From Chloroflexota bacterium (lineage in GTDB: Bacteria > Chloroflexota > Anaerolineae > Anaerolineales > UBA4823), in assembly GCA_029557965.1 (NCBI GenBank), contig JAKQIM010000037.1, positions 1 through 37,295 of the forward strand: a stretch of 37,295 nt of DNA, given 5' to 3'. Within the stretch, counting starts at the first letter, position 1. Each line of letters opens with the position of its first letter. A program made the translations under genes and the position numbers. The notes under the pieces were generated by a model, which made no database searches, was not told where the DNA came from, and worked only from the letters and a program-made list of their open reading frames with translations. Below are positions 30,274 to 37,295 of this stretch, one piece after another.

Positions 30274-30657
30274 TCAAGGGGCAGCCTGGCAGAAGCGGGC
30301 TCGCCGGGCAAGGCGGTTGACATGGGCGGTCAAGACATCGGCTGAAATGGGCTTGCTCAGGTAATCGTCGGCACCGCCATCCAAAGCTTTGGCGATGCTG
30401 TGTGGATCGTTTTCTATGGAAAGCACCAGGATTGGGGCACGACAGTAGCGCTGGATGGCCTGGCAATCTTGCCAGGCGCCGTTGGTGGGCGGCAGGACAT
30501 CCAGGATGATGACATCAGGGTCCCACTGCACGGCCGCCCGCAACTGTTCGGCCGAGCAGGCGGTGACGCGCACTTCGAAGCCGGCTGATGCCAGGACCAA
30601 CTTGATCACATCGGATGCAGGGCACCCGTTATTATTCAATACAAGAACTTTCGTCAA
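30274..30657 (-). CDS. Single-domain response regulator with degenerate acidic pocket
   Basis: 127 residues consisting only of a receiver domain. The phospho-acceptor Asp53 (VIILDVLPP), the switch Ser80 (ILVLSIEN) and Lys102 (YLSKP) are in place, but the usual N-terminal acidic pair that holds Mg2+ is replaced by Asn (VLVLNNNG, residues 5-11). Phosphorylation may be weak or absent. No output domain follows. It is divergent from the histidine kinase operon starting at 30838 and shares its intergenic region. Confidence 0.88.
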   Translation of the reverse strand: MTKVLVLNNNGCPASDVIKLVLASAGFEVRVTACSAEQLRAAVQWDPDVIILDVLPPTNGAWQDCQAIQRYCRAPILVLSIENDPHSIAKALDGGADDYLSKPISADVLTAHVNRLARRARFCQAAP

Positions 30658-30837
30658 GCTTACCTACTCCATGGGTGATACGAGATGAACAATGTAATTC
30701 GATTATCCCTTAAAACCGTTTGGTTTCACCTTACAAACACTTTACATCTCATGGACAGCGGGCCAGTAATTGAAAGCATTATCGTCAACTGGCAAGGAAT
30801 TTTTCTCTCAGGCTTGCGTAAAGAAATAAGTCGGTAT
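30658..30837. promoter_or_regulatory. Divergent intergenic region, receiver gene / kinase operon
   Basis: 180 AT-rich bases if the kinase starts at 30838. The frame remains open back to an ATG at 30685, but codon composition there is unlike the rest of the gene and looks non-coding. A TTTACA at 30741-30746 with AGTAAT 18 bases on (30765-30770) is a possible plus-strand promoter; AAACC-GTTT-GGTTT (30713-30726) is a small inverted repeat. Nothing stronger was seen. Confidence 0.35.
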
Positions 30838-32013
30838 ATGATTCATCTCAAGATGAAAAAGAAGGATCCACCCAACACAAAGGTCATCTGCCCGCGCTGC
30901 AGCCACCTGGTCGATTATTCTCAGACCAGGATTTGCCCCAACTGCGGGGTAAGCCTGGCTTTTGCGGCGGCCCTGGCTGCGCAGGCGCTGCAATCTTCTG
31001 TGCAGATCACGGTGGATACGCCGATTGCGCCTGAGATCTTGGTGCCGCGCATTGGCGATTACTTGATGGAAAAAGGGGTGTTAACAGAGGCGGATCTGAA
31101 GCGGGCGCTGGATCATTCCCGTGAGCTGTCTTCAGGCGGCAAGCCGCGCTTGCTGGGGCAGGTGCTGTTAGACCTGGGCCTGGTGAACCGCGAAGTGCTG
31201 GACGAGGTGGTGACAGAGCAGATCCTCTCTTTGCAGAGCGCGCTGCAGAAAACCAACGAGCAGCTCGAACAGCGCGTGCGTGAACGCACCTCTGAGCTGC
31301 AAAATGCGCTGAACAAGCTGGCAGAATTGAACCAGTTGAAGACCAATTTCATCTCAAACGTCTCTCACGAGCTGCGCACACCGTTGACACACCTCAAAGG
31401 CTACCTGGATCTGATGGCGACCGGCGGGCTGGGAGAAGTGAACGAAGACCAGACCTATGCCCTGGATGTGATGCTGCGTTCTGAGACCCGCCTGGAAGAG
31501 CTGATCGAAGAGCTGCTCCAGTTTTCGTTGGCTTCCAGCGACCAAATGGCCATGCGCAAAGAAAGCGTGGACATGGCTGAAATGGTGCGCACCGCGGTGG
31601 AAAAGGCCGAGAGCAAGGCTGTGCGGCGCGCCGTGACCGTGACGATGAACCTGGCTGATGACCTGCCCTCGATCAGCGTGGATCGGGAACGTTTGCAGTG
31701 GGCGATCACCGAATTGGCCGATAATGCGATCAAATTCACACCTGATGGGGGGGAGGTATTCATTTGGTTGGCACGCGAGGATCAACGGGTCAGGTTCACC
31801 ATCCGTGATACGGGGATTGGCATCTCGAAAGAGCAGTTGAATGCGATTTTTGAACCATTCCACCAGCTAGACGGCTCCATCACCCGGCGGTATGGAGGGG
31901 TTGGATTGGGTCTGTCGCTGGTCTTCCGCATCGTCGAAGCGCACGATGCGAAGATCACGGTAGAGTCTGAGCAGGGACAGGGAACTTGTTTCGAGTTCTC
32001 TTTGCCGATCTGA
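30838..32013 (+). CDS. Hybrid zinc-ribbon / MshEN-like sensor histidine kinase
   Basis: 391 residues from the chosen start. A zinc ribbon (Cys18, 21, 33, 36: CPRC...CPNC) leads into residues 71-129, which follow the tandem MshEN pattern: RIGDYLMEKGVLTEADLKRAL, then LLGQVLLDLGLVNREVLDEVVTEQ. A coiled coil follows (QKTNEQLEQRVRERTSEL), then HisKA with His177 in SNVSHELRTPL and a HATPase_c domain (DNAIKFTPDGG, DTGIGISKEQ, GGVGLGLSL). No membrane span, so it is cytoplasmic. MshEN domains bind c-di-GMP in some type II secretion/pilus ATPases; binding here is inferred. No good ribosome site marks the start; 30853 or 30685 are alternatives. It is the first of a kinase-kinase-regulator operon. Confidence 0.85.
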   Translation: MIHLKMKKKDPPNTKVICPRCSHLVDYSQTRICPNCGVSLAFAAALAAQALQSSVQITVDTPIAPEILVPRIGDYLMEKGVLTEADLKRALDHSRELSSGGKPRLLGQVLLDLGLVNREVLDEVVTEQILSLQSALQKTNEQLEQRVRERTSELQNALNKLAELNQLKTNFISNVSHELRTPLTHLKGYLDLMATGGLGEVNEDQTYALDVMLRSETRLEELIEELLQFSLASSDQMAMRKESVDMAEMVRTAVEKAESKAVRRAVTVTMNLADDLPSISVDRERLQWAITELADNAIKFTPDGGEVFIWLAREDQRVRFTIRDTGIGISKEQLNAIFEPFHQLDGSITRRYGGVGLGLSLVFRIVEAHDAKITVESEQGQGTCFEFSLPI

Positions 32014-32021
32014 AGCCGCTG

Positions 32022-33275
32022 ATGATGAATAAATATGCCGTTCCTAAAGGTCTGCGCCCGCGCGAGTTGGAGGCGGTTTATGCCATCAGCCGCGCGGTGG
32101 CGCAGTTGGTGGATATTGATGCCGCGCTGGACCAGATCGTGGCGCTCAGCAGGCCGGTCTTCATCTTTGACAACGTGGTGATATTCTTGGACCAGGGTGG
32201 GCCAACCCTTGAACCATCTTACGCCCGTGTTATCGGGCGCGGCCGCTCGGCAGAAGCCGACCTGGGCTGGGGAGATGATGCCGCGGCCAAGGCCTTTACA
32301 GAAAGAAATACAGTCGTTCGGTGTGAGAAACTGCCGGGCTGGAAGGCAGACCGTTTGAACCGGCGCGATTTTTTGGGCTTGCCCTTGATCGCAGGTGAGA
32401 ACGTGCATGGGGCGCTGGTCTTTGGCCGTTTTGGGGGCCCGGCTTATACCCCAGATCACATTCGCCTGGCAGAATTCATCGCCGTGCACATCACCCAGCT
32501 CCTTGAACGCCGCAAGCTGGTGGAGCAGGAGGCAAGCCTGGAGGCAGAGCGGCGTTTGCGGCGTTTGCAAGAAGATTTTATTGCCACCGTTTCGCATGAG
32601 CTGCGTACGCCCTTGGGGTTTATCAAGGGATACGCAACCACCCTGCTGCGTGAGGATACGACCTGGGATGATGAAGCGCGCCGTGAATTTTTGAACATCA
32701 TTGACGAAGAGGCCGACCGCCTGCGCGCCCTGATCGATGATCTGCTGGATTCTTCGCGCTTGCAGGCGGGAACCCTGCGGATGCAGCACCAGCCCGTGAA
32801 CCTGGACCAACTGCTGCGCGAGGTGACGCTAAGGGCGTTGGCGCGCTATGAGCAGTTATCGGTGCAGTTGATGATTGGCCCGCAGATCATCATCCGGGCC
32901 GACCCGGTGCGGATTGCGCAGGTGTTCGACAATTTGTTGAGCAATGCGGTCAAATACGCCCCCGGCTCGCAGGTGTTCATCGAGGCCCGGCTGGAGGGCG
33001 ACCAGTATCACATCACCGTGCAAGACAGCGGGCCGGGGATCGCAGCCGAGCATTTGCAGCATCTCTTCGAGCGCTTTTACCGAGGGGCCGAGGCGAACAG
33101 CTCGGTGCATGGCACAGGGTTGGGCCTGTTCATCTGCCGCCAGATCGTCCATGCCCACGGCGGCGAAATCATGGCTGAATCGATGCCGGGCCAGGGAACG
33201 ATTTTTCACATCTATCTGCCTTGCAGTTTGGGCAGCACCGATGATAAAGCTTTGAACCAGGAGGTAATACGATGA
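32022..33275 (+). CDS. GAF-like sensor histidine kinase
   Basis: 417 residues from this start. The N-terminal 160 residues look like a GAF sensor domain (AVAQLVDIDAALDQIV, RDFLGLPLIAGENVHGALVFGR), then a coiled coil, HisKA with His192 (ATVSHELRTPLGFIKGY) and HATPase_c (NLLSNAVKYAP, DSGPGIAAEHLQHLFERFYRG, GTGLGLFICRQIV). No membrane segments. The ATG at 32022 (or 32025) is chosen because the longer frame overlaps the preceding gene; the ribosome site is weak. It overlaps the response regulator gene by 4 bases (ATGA), so this kinase is probably that regulator's direct partner. Confidence 0.9.
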   Translation: MMNKYAVPKGLRPRELEAVYAISRAVAQLVDIDAALDQIVALSRPVFIFDNVVIFLDQGGPTLEPSYARVIGRGRSAEADLGWGDDAAAKAFTERNTVVRCEKLPGWKADRLNRRDFLGLPLIAGENVHGALVFGRFGGPAYTPDHIRLAEFIAVHITQLLERRKLVEQEASLEAERRLRRLQEDFIATVSHELRTPLGFIKGYATTLLREDTTWDDEARREFLNIIDEEADRLRALIDDLLDSSRLQAGTLRMQHQPVNLDQLLREVTLRALARYEQLSVQLMIGPQIIIRADPVRIAQVFDNLLSNAVKYAPGSQVFIEARLEGDQYHITVQDSGPGIAAEHLQHLFERFYRGAEANSSVHGTGLGLFICRQIVHAHGGEIMAESMPGQGTIFHIYLPCSLGSTDDKALNQEVIR

Positions 33276-33967
33276 GCCCACGAATCCTGATTGTGGATGA
33301 TGAGCCCCGTTACGTGCGTTTGATGGAGGCCAACTTGATTACAGAGGGGTACCAGGTGTTAAAGGCCTATGATGGACAGCAAGCGGTGGATACCGTGGTC
33401 CAAGAGCAGCCCGACCTGGTACTGTTGGATGTGATGATGCCCGTGCTGGATGGTTTTGCCGCCTGCAAACGCATCCGAGAATTCTCGAGCGTGCCCATCA
33501 TCATGGTCACAGCCAAGGGAGAAGAGCAAGACCGGGTGCACGGGCTGGACCTGGGCGCAGACGATTATATTGTCAAGCCTTTCTCTGCGACCGAGCTGTT
33601 GGCCCGTGTGCGGGCGGTGCTGCGTCGCGCCGATAAGGTGGTGGATGCGCCGCGGCGGGCGGTGTTTGAGCACGGCAACCTGCGGATCGACCTGGCTCGG
33701 GCTGAGGTGTTCTTGGACGAGAAGATGGTCTTCCTCTCTGCCACCGAATACCGCATCTTGCTGCAAATGGCGCAGAATGTGGGGCGGGTGCTGCCCTCAG
33801 AGCAGCTCTTGAAAGATGTGTGGGGCGATGAATACATGGGCGATAAAGAGATCTTGTGGGTCAGCATTTCGCGTTTGCGCCAGAAGCTGGAAGAAGACCC
33901 GCGCACCCCAAGGCACATTGTGACCCGCCAGGGCCTGGGCTATACCATGCCGGCTGAAGAAGCGTAG
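33272..33967 (+). CDS. OmpR/PhoB-type response regulator
   Basis: 231 residues. The receiver domain has the acidic pair (VDDEP), Asp53 (LLDVMMPVLDGF), the switch region TAKGEE and Lys in DYIVKPF. The C-terminal winged helix has VFLSATEYRILLQMAQNVGRVLP and ISRLRQKLEEDPRTPRHIVTRQGLGYTM, typical of DNA-binding PhoB relatives. The ATGA overlap with the preceding kinase indicates one signalling unit. A weak stem (GGGGT/ACCCC, 33971-33990) follows before the next promoter. Confidence 0.95.
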   Translation: MSPRILIVDDEPRYVRLMEANLITEGYQVLKAYDGQQAVDTVVQEQPDLVLLDVMMPVLDGFAACKRIREFSSVPIIMVTAKGEEQDRVHGLDLGADDYIVKPFSATELLARVRAVLRRADKVVDAPRRAVFEHGNLRIDLARAEVFLDEKMVFLSATEYRILLQMAQNVGRVLPSEQLLKDVWGDEYMGDKEILWVSISRLRQKLEEDPRTPRHIVTRQGLGYTMPAEEA

Positions 33968-34003
33968 GTTGGGGTGCTAAAAACAACCCCATTTTGTAAA
34001 GTT

Positions 34004-34012
34004 TGCTATAAT
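34004..34012 (+). promoter_or_regulatory. Extended -10 promoter for the XRE-TPR-SPFH-HUMPS operon
   Basis: TGCTATAAT is a perfect extended -10 (TGnTATAAT), 28 bases before the ATG of the tandem-XRE gene. No good -35 was found at the proper distance, as is normal for extended -10 promoters. Confidence 0.6.
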
Positions 34013-34039
34013 GACAGAAAAGCGTAGGAAGGTGCCTGC

Positions 34040-34717
34040 ATGACGATCAACCCCGTTCTGATGACCATCCGGACCAAGAAATTGGGCCTGCTGATGCGCG
34101 ATGCGCGCCAGGTCTTGAATAAGAGCGTGGAAGAATGCGCCAAGGCGATTGGGGTATCGCCGGCAGTGTTTGAGAGTTATGAAACAGGCGAGCGCTCTCC
34201 TTCTTTGCCAGAGATCGAGATGCTGGCTTATTACCTGGAGATTCCCCTGGAACACTTTTGGGGCAATGAGCGCTTGAAACGTGACAGCCGGCTGGATGCT
34301 TATGATCCTGACAAGATCAGGTCGCTGCGCCAGCGCATGATTGGCGCGATGCTGAAGAAGGTGCGCCTGGAACGCGGCAAGGAGTTGAACGAGGTGGCTG
34401 AAGCGGCGAATTTGCCGGCTGAACGCGTGCAGGCCTACGAGACGGGCGCTGAGAGCGTGCCGCTGCCTGAGCTGGAGGTTCTTCTGCAAGTCTTGAGCGC
34501 CTCGGTGCGCGATTTCCAGGATCAGCACGGGCCGGTGGGGGGCTGGTTTGCCCAGCAAAAAGCGCTGAAGGATTTTGTGAACCTGGAACCAGAGATCCAG
34601 GGTTTTGTGAGCAAGCCGGTCAACCGCCCGTACCTGGAATTGGCTGTGCGCCTGAGCGAGATGTCGGTGGAGAGGCTGAGGGCGGTGGCTGAGGGGCTGT
34701 TGGAAATTACCTTGTAG
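34040..34717 (+). CDS. Protein with two XRE/Cro-type helix-turn-helix domains
   Basis: 225 residues. Two HTH_XRE domains occur in tandem: residues 10-75 (KKLGLLMRDARQVLNKSVEECAKAIG...YETGERSPSLPEIEMLAYYLEIPLEHFWG) and about 100-155 (MLKKVRLERGKELNEVAEAANLPAERVQAYETGAE...LPELEVLLQVL). The C-terminal 60 residues (FVSKPVNRPYLELAVRLSEMSVERLRAVAEGLLEITL) are helical. It is likely a DNA-binding regulator using the two halves as an intrachain pair. It overlaps nothing and is followed after 1 base by a TPR gene, which could be its partner. Its target is unknown. Confidence 0.85.
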   Translation: MTINPVLMTIRTKKLGLLMRDARQVLNKSVEECAKAIGVSPAVFESYETGERSPSLPEIEMLAYYLEIPLEHFWGNERLKRDSRLDAYDPDKIRSLRQRMIGAMLKKVRLERGKELNEVAEAANLPAERVQAYETGAESVPLPELEVLLQVLSASVRDFQDQHGPVGGWFAQQKALKDFVNLEPEIQGFVSKPVNRPYLELAVRLSEMSVERLRAVAEGLLEITL

Positions 34718-34718
34718 G

Positions 34719-35327
34719 ATGCAAAAATTCGCCATGGCTGAGACGCTTACCCCAGCACAAATTGCACAAGAAGGTCAGGCGGCATACCAGCGGGGAGATC
34801 ACCAGGCAGCGGCAAGGGCCTTCCAGGCGGCCGCGGATGGTTTTGGGGCTGCCGGTAATGTGTTGGAAGCGGCAGAGATGGCGAACAACGCCTGCGTGGC
34901 ACTGCTGAAAGATAAACAGCCCCAGGCGGCGTTGGAGATGGTGCTGGGGACGGATGCCTGTTTTGCAGAGGCCGGGGATGTGCGCCGGCAGGCGATGGCG
35001 CTGGGCAACCAGGCGGCGGCATTGGAAGGATTGGACCGGCTGGATGAGGCCAAGATCGCATACGGCCAATCGGCCGAGTTGTTAAAGCAGGTGGGGGAGA
35101 TGGAGCTGAGGGCTTATGTAATGCAGTCGCTGTCGGCGTTGGAATTGCGCACGGGGCAGCACCTGCGGGCCTATACGACGATGTACGCCGGGGTGCAGGG
35201 TATTCAAAACCCGAACCCGCGCCAGCGAATACTGAAGAAGTTGCTCGCTTTCCCGTTCCGCTTGTTTGGCGTGCCTGCGGCAGGCCCGGCGGCGGGGGAA
35301 GAAGACAATCAAGAAAGCCAGGAATAA
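34719..35327 (+). CDS. TPR-repeat protein
   Basis: 202 residues with about four tetratricopeptide-like helical pairs (for example YQRGDHQAAARAFQAAADGF, ALGNQAAALEGLDRLDEAKIAYGQSAELL) followed by a basic hydrophobic patch (ILKKLLAFPFRLFG) and an acidic tail. No signal peptide, so it is cytoplasmic or peripheral at the membrane. An internal ATG at 34734 is an alternative start. It sits between the tandem-XRE gene and the SPFH gene; a scaffold role for that operon is a guess. Confidence 0.8.
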   Translation: MQKFAMAETLTPAQIAQEGQAAYQRGDHQAAARAFQAAADGFGAAGNVLEAAEMANNACVALLKDKQPQAALEMVLGTDACFAEAGDVRRQAMALGNQAAALEGLDRLDEAKIAYGQSAELLKQVGEMELRAYVMQSLSALELRTGQHLRAYTTMYAGVQGIQNPNPRQRILKKLLAFPFRLFGVPAAGPAAGEEDNQESQE

Positions 35328-35339
35328 GGAGAGAAACTC

Positions 35340-36119
35340 ATGGGCGAAGGTGTTGTTGTAACCGTATTGTGTGTTGGGTCGGGGCTTTTTTTCGTGGCCC
35401 TGATTTTGTTGGCCAAGGCAGTCAAGCTGCTGTACCAATACGAGCGCGGCGTGGTGTTCACGCTGGGTAAGTTCAGCGGGACGCGCGAGCCGGGGTTGAC
35501 GTTCTTGATCCCGTTCATCCAGTCGATGCGGCGGGTGGACATGCGCATCAAGACGGCAGATATCCCACGCCAAGAGGTGATGACCAAGGATAACATCCCC
35601 ATGCTGGTGAATGCGGTGGTGTATTTCAAGGTGGTCAACCCCGAAGATGTGATCATCAAGATCGAAGATTATGTGTTTGCGGTGCGCCAGTACACCCAGG
35701 CGGCGCTGCGGGATGTGATCGGGAACAGCGAGATGGATTTTGTGCTGACCGAACGCGAGCAGATTGCAGAGAGCATCAAAGAGATCGTAGACAGCGAAAC
35801 CAGCGGGTGGGGCGTGGACGTGGAATCGATCAAGATCCAAGAAGTGGAACTGCCGGCAGAGATGAAGCGGGCGATGGCCAAGCAGGCCGAAGCCGAGCGC
35901 GAGCGGCGGGCGATGATCATCAATTCACAGGGCGAGCTTTCGGCCTCTGAGAACCTGCGCCAGGCGGCTGAAGAGCTGGCGAAGAGCAGCGGCGCGCTGC
36001 ACCTGCGCACCCTGCAGACGATCCGCGATATTGCGGCAGATCCTTCTGAGAAGATCATTTTGTTCGTGCCCTCAGACCTGGCCGGGATGGCGAACGCGGT
36101 GATCAAGAAGAAAGAATAG
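35340..36119 (+). CDS. SPFH/stomatin-like (slipin) membrane protein
   Basis: 259 residues. One N-terminal membrane hairpin/span (VVVTVLCVGSGLFFVALILLA) precedes the SPFH domain: YERGVVFTLGKFSGTREPGLTFLIPF, then TKDNIPMLVNAVVYFKV and YTQAALRDVIGNSEMDFVLTERE. A helical region ends AKQAEAERERRAMIINSQGEL. Slipins organise membrane microdomains and often pair with an NfeD protease-like partner, but no nfeD is beside it here. GGAG precedes the ATG by about 10 bases. Confidence 0.93.
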   Translation: MGEGVVVTVLCVGSGLFFVALILLAKAVKLLYQYERGVVFTLGKFSGTREPGLTFLIPFIQSMRRVDMRIKTADIPRQEVMTKDNIPMLVNAVVYFKVVNPEDVIIKIEDYVFAVRQYTQAALRDVIGNSEMDFVLTEREQIAESIKEIVDSETSGWGVDVESIKIQEVELPAEMKRAMAKQAEAERERRAMIINSQGELSASENLRQAAEELAKSSGALHLRTLQTIRDIAADPSEKIILFVPSDLAGMANAVIKKKE

Positions 36120-36126
36120 CCCTGCC

Positions 36127-36792
36127 ATGCTGCAAGAAAAGACGCGTTACCTGCAGATTGCTTTCAATCACGACATTGGGATGATGCAGCGGGTGCTGCC
36201 ATCCCTGCCGCGCAGCGAGCGCATCCTGATCGAGGCGGGGACGCCGTTGATCAAGCGCGAGGGGATGCGGGCGGTACAGGCCGCCCGCACGCTGTGGAAG
36301 GGTTACGTGGTGGCAGACCTGAAAACGGCAGATGGCGCCGAGGGGGAGGTGACCATGGCGCGCCAGGCCGGGGCCAACGCGGCAACCATCTTGGGCAGTT
36401 CTCCGGTAGAGTCGCTGGATTTGTTCGTGGCTGCTTGCGCGAGCCTGGGCATGGATGCGATGATCGATATGGTGGGGGTGGCGGATCCGCTGGAGGTGCT
36501 GCGGCAGATGAAAAAGCCGCCGGCGGTGGTGATCTTGCACCGGGGGCGGGATGAAGAGAATACGCGCGGCAAGATGATCCAGTACCGGCACGTGAACCGC
36601 ATCCACAGCAAGTATGATGTGGTGATTTCGGCGGCGGGGGGCGTGGATCTGCGCGAGGCGCGCAGCGCGATCTTCAACGGGGCGAGTATTGTGGTGGTGA
36701 ATATTGTCGCGCCCGGCGATCCCTGGGAAGGCATCCGTTCGGATCAGAACGTGGGGGCGATCGCGAGGGAGTTCTTGACGACGATCGAGTGA
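36127..36792 (+). CDS. HUMPS-family (OMP decarboxylase superfamily) lyase-like protein
   Basis: 221 residues forming a single TIM barrel. The diagnostic DxKxxD metal/active-site motif appears as ADLKTADG (Asp64, Lys66, Asp69), with IEAGTPLIK before it and AGANAATILG after it. This matches the HPS/KGPDC/OMPDC superfamily. The closest sense is 3-hexulose-6-phosphate synthase (formaldehyde fixation) or 3-keto-L-gulonate-6-phosphate decarboxylase, but no hps partner such as phi (hexulose-phosphate isomerase) is nearby, so the reaction is open. It follows the SPFH gene by 7 bases. Confidence 0.82.
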   Translation: MLQEKTRYLQIAFNHDIGMMQRVLPSLPRSERILIEAGTPLIKREGMRAVQAARTLWKGYVVADLKTADGAEGEVTMARQAGANAATILGSSPVESLDLFVAACASLGMDAMIDMVGVADPLEVLRQMKKPPAVVILHRGRDEENTRGKMIQYRHVNRIHSKYDVVISAAGGVDLREARSAIFNGASIVVVNIVAPGDPWEGIRSDQNVGAIAREFLTTIE

Positions 36793-36951
36793 GAGGGGAC
36801 GAGGCGTAACGCAAGGGCGCAAGGAGGCAAAGGCGCGCAGATCGCCGAAAATATGACATTTGTCACCTGCAATCCAGACGGATATCGCCCAACAGAATTG
36901 CAAAGCAGGTATATACTTACCTCCAAATTTACCTGCGCCTGGGAGGAAAAC
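36793..36951 (+). other. Intergenic region before the repeat-bearing leader ORF
   Basis: 159 bases with no gene. It holds a degenerate GCGCAAGG-like tandem (about 36805-36840), TGACATTTGTCA (36854-36865, inverted repeat), and GCAGGTA/TACCTGC (36905-36911 with 36930-36936), whose AGGTA can instead pair with TACCT at 36918-36922. GGGAGG about 6 bases before the ATG at 36952 is a good ribosome site. No clear promoter pair was assigned. Confidence 0.4.
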
Positions 36952-37202
36952 ATGCTGCGCACATCACTCACTCACTCACTCACTCACTGCTGATCCTGTC
37001 CCTGTTGAGCAGTAACCTGACCTGGCTAGAGCCGGGGAAGTGGATAGCGGATCGTGAAAGAGTGGATAGCTCCCCCACCCTGGAAGCTGCTCCCCCCTTC
37101 GAAGTCATCTCCCCAACCGAAACCCAACAGCCTGTGGAACAAGCTCTGACGCCGACAGCCTGCAGAAACTGTATTACACTTATGATGCGGTGGGTAACGT
37201 GA
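36952..37202 (+). pseudogene. Secreted-protein leader, frame set by TCAC repeat, currently out of frame
   Basis: From the ATG at 36952 (strong GGGAGG upstream) translation meets TGA at 36991 after 13 codons. In the +1-shifted frame the sequence continues LLILSLLSSNLTWLEPGKWIA, a signal-peptide core, then an exported-style linker (FEVISPTETQQPVEQALTPTA) to a stop near 37202. The switch point is a TCAC tract (36964-36987): one extra unit, or two fewer, would join the ATG to the signal peptide. The product would be an exported protein of unknown kind. This looks like a phase-variable gene in the off state; a tract error in the assembly is the alternative. Confidence 0.6.
36964..36987 (+). repeat. 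Six tandem TCAC tetranucleotides
   Basis: Six perfect TCAC units plus a following T, within the first codons of the leader ORF. Tetranucleotide tracts inside coding sequence change length by slipped-strand mispairing and shift the reading frame. Confidence 0.95.
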
Positions 37203-37295
37203 CAACGATCAAGGACTACCTGGCAGCCGGGGGCACGCAGACGCAGACCTTTGGCTACGACGCCCTGGACCGCCTGGCGGGCGCAACTGCCACGG
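37142..37295 (+). pseudogene. RHS-repeat fragment, runs off window
   Basis: A third frame is open from about 37142 to the window end and encodes SLQKLYYTYDAVGNVTTIKDY, then TQTQTFGYDALDRLAGATAT. YTYDAVGN and FGYDALDRL are successive YD-repeat motifs of RHS/teneurin-like proteins. The frame has no start of its own and joins the leader ORF, which is in another frame, at about 37145-37160. Upstream RHS sequence is missing, so this is an internal RHS piece attached to an unrelated leader by deletion, recombination, or a misassembly at a repeat. The 3' end is beyond the window. Confidence 0.8.

Noticed and set aside
30685..30837. Extended N-terminus of the first histidine kinase
   Set aside because: The extra 51 codons are AT-rich, unlike the rest of the gene, and occupy the only space for the divergent promoters.

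Overview
This 37.3 kb window is a GC-rich (roughly 60%) bacterial chromosome segment. The gene content suggests the phylum Chloroflexota, probably an Anaerolineae-like anaerobe. The reasons are a VorB-type ferredoxin-dependent 2-oxoacid oxidoreductase, pyruvate phosphate dikinase, a class III cyclase/ATPase/TPR protein, a geranylgeranyl-reductase-like flavoprotein, and fragments of LamG-like and RHS proteins of a style common there. This assignment rests on remembered family patterns, not on a search. No tRNA, rRNA, CRISPR array or intact mobile element was seen.

Layout. (1) 1-7869, minus strand: a secreted/anchored protein, pth, mfd, guaB and a GGR-family oxidoreductase in one tightly packed run, followed by a 5'-truncated LamG-like fragment at the left edge. 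(2) 8176-10941, plus: ppdK, convergent with a four-gene 2-oxoacid:ferredoxin oxidoreductase operon (13831-11006, minus), the two separated by a perfect 20-bp bidirectional terminator. (3) 14062-16084, plus: promoter, cyclic-di-GMP-I (GEMM) riboswitch and a secreted subtilase with 13 perfect GYGAWSG repeats. (4) 19658-16179, minus: cyclase-ATPase-TPR signalling protein. (5) 19815-23839, plus: consensus promoter, structured leader, rplU, rpmA and an rpmE fused to an RNA-polymerase alpha-CTD-like domain, then a terminator and thymidine kinase, hypoxanthine phosphoribosyltransferase and CCA/polyA nucleotidyltransferase. (6) 29861-23911, minus: double-domain MerR regulator, UvrA2/DrrC-like ATPase, ABC ATPase and two ABC-2 permeases, which looks like a drug-response/export operon. 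(7) 29923-33967: a small Cys-rich protein, a degenerate receiver, and a two-histidine-kinase plus OmpR-type regulator operon. (8) 34040-36792, plus: tandem-XRE protein, TPR protein, SPFH protein and a HUMPS-family enzyme. (9) Right edge: a leader ORF with a TCAC tetranucleotide tract that controls its reading frame, joined out of frame to an RHS-repeat fragment.

How the parts fit. Purine metabolism appears twice (guaB, hpt). Central carbon and ferredoxin metabolism (ppdK, oxidoreductase) sit back to back. Nucleotide second-messenger signalling recurs: the c-di-GMP aptamer, a class III cyclase, and a kinase whose N-terminal region matches the MshEN pattern, a domain that binds c-di-GMP in other proteins. 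The most notable observations are the riboswitch-controlled repeat subtilase, the L31-alphaCTD fusion, the UvrA2-exporter operon, and the apparently phase-variable leader/RHS junction.
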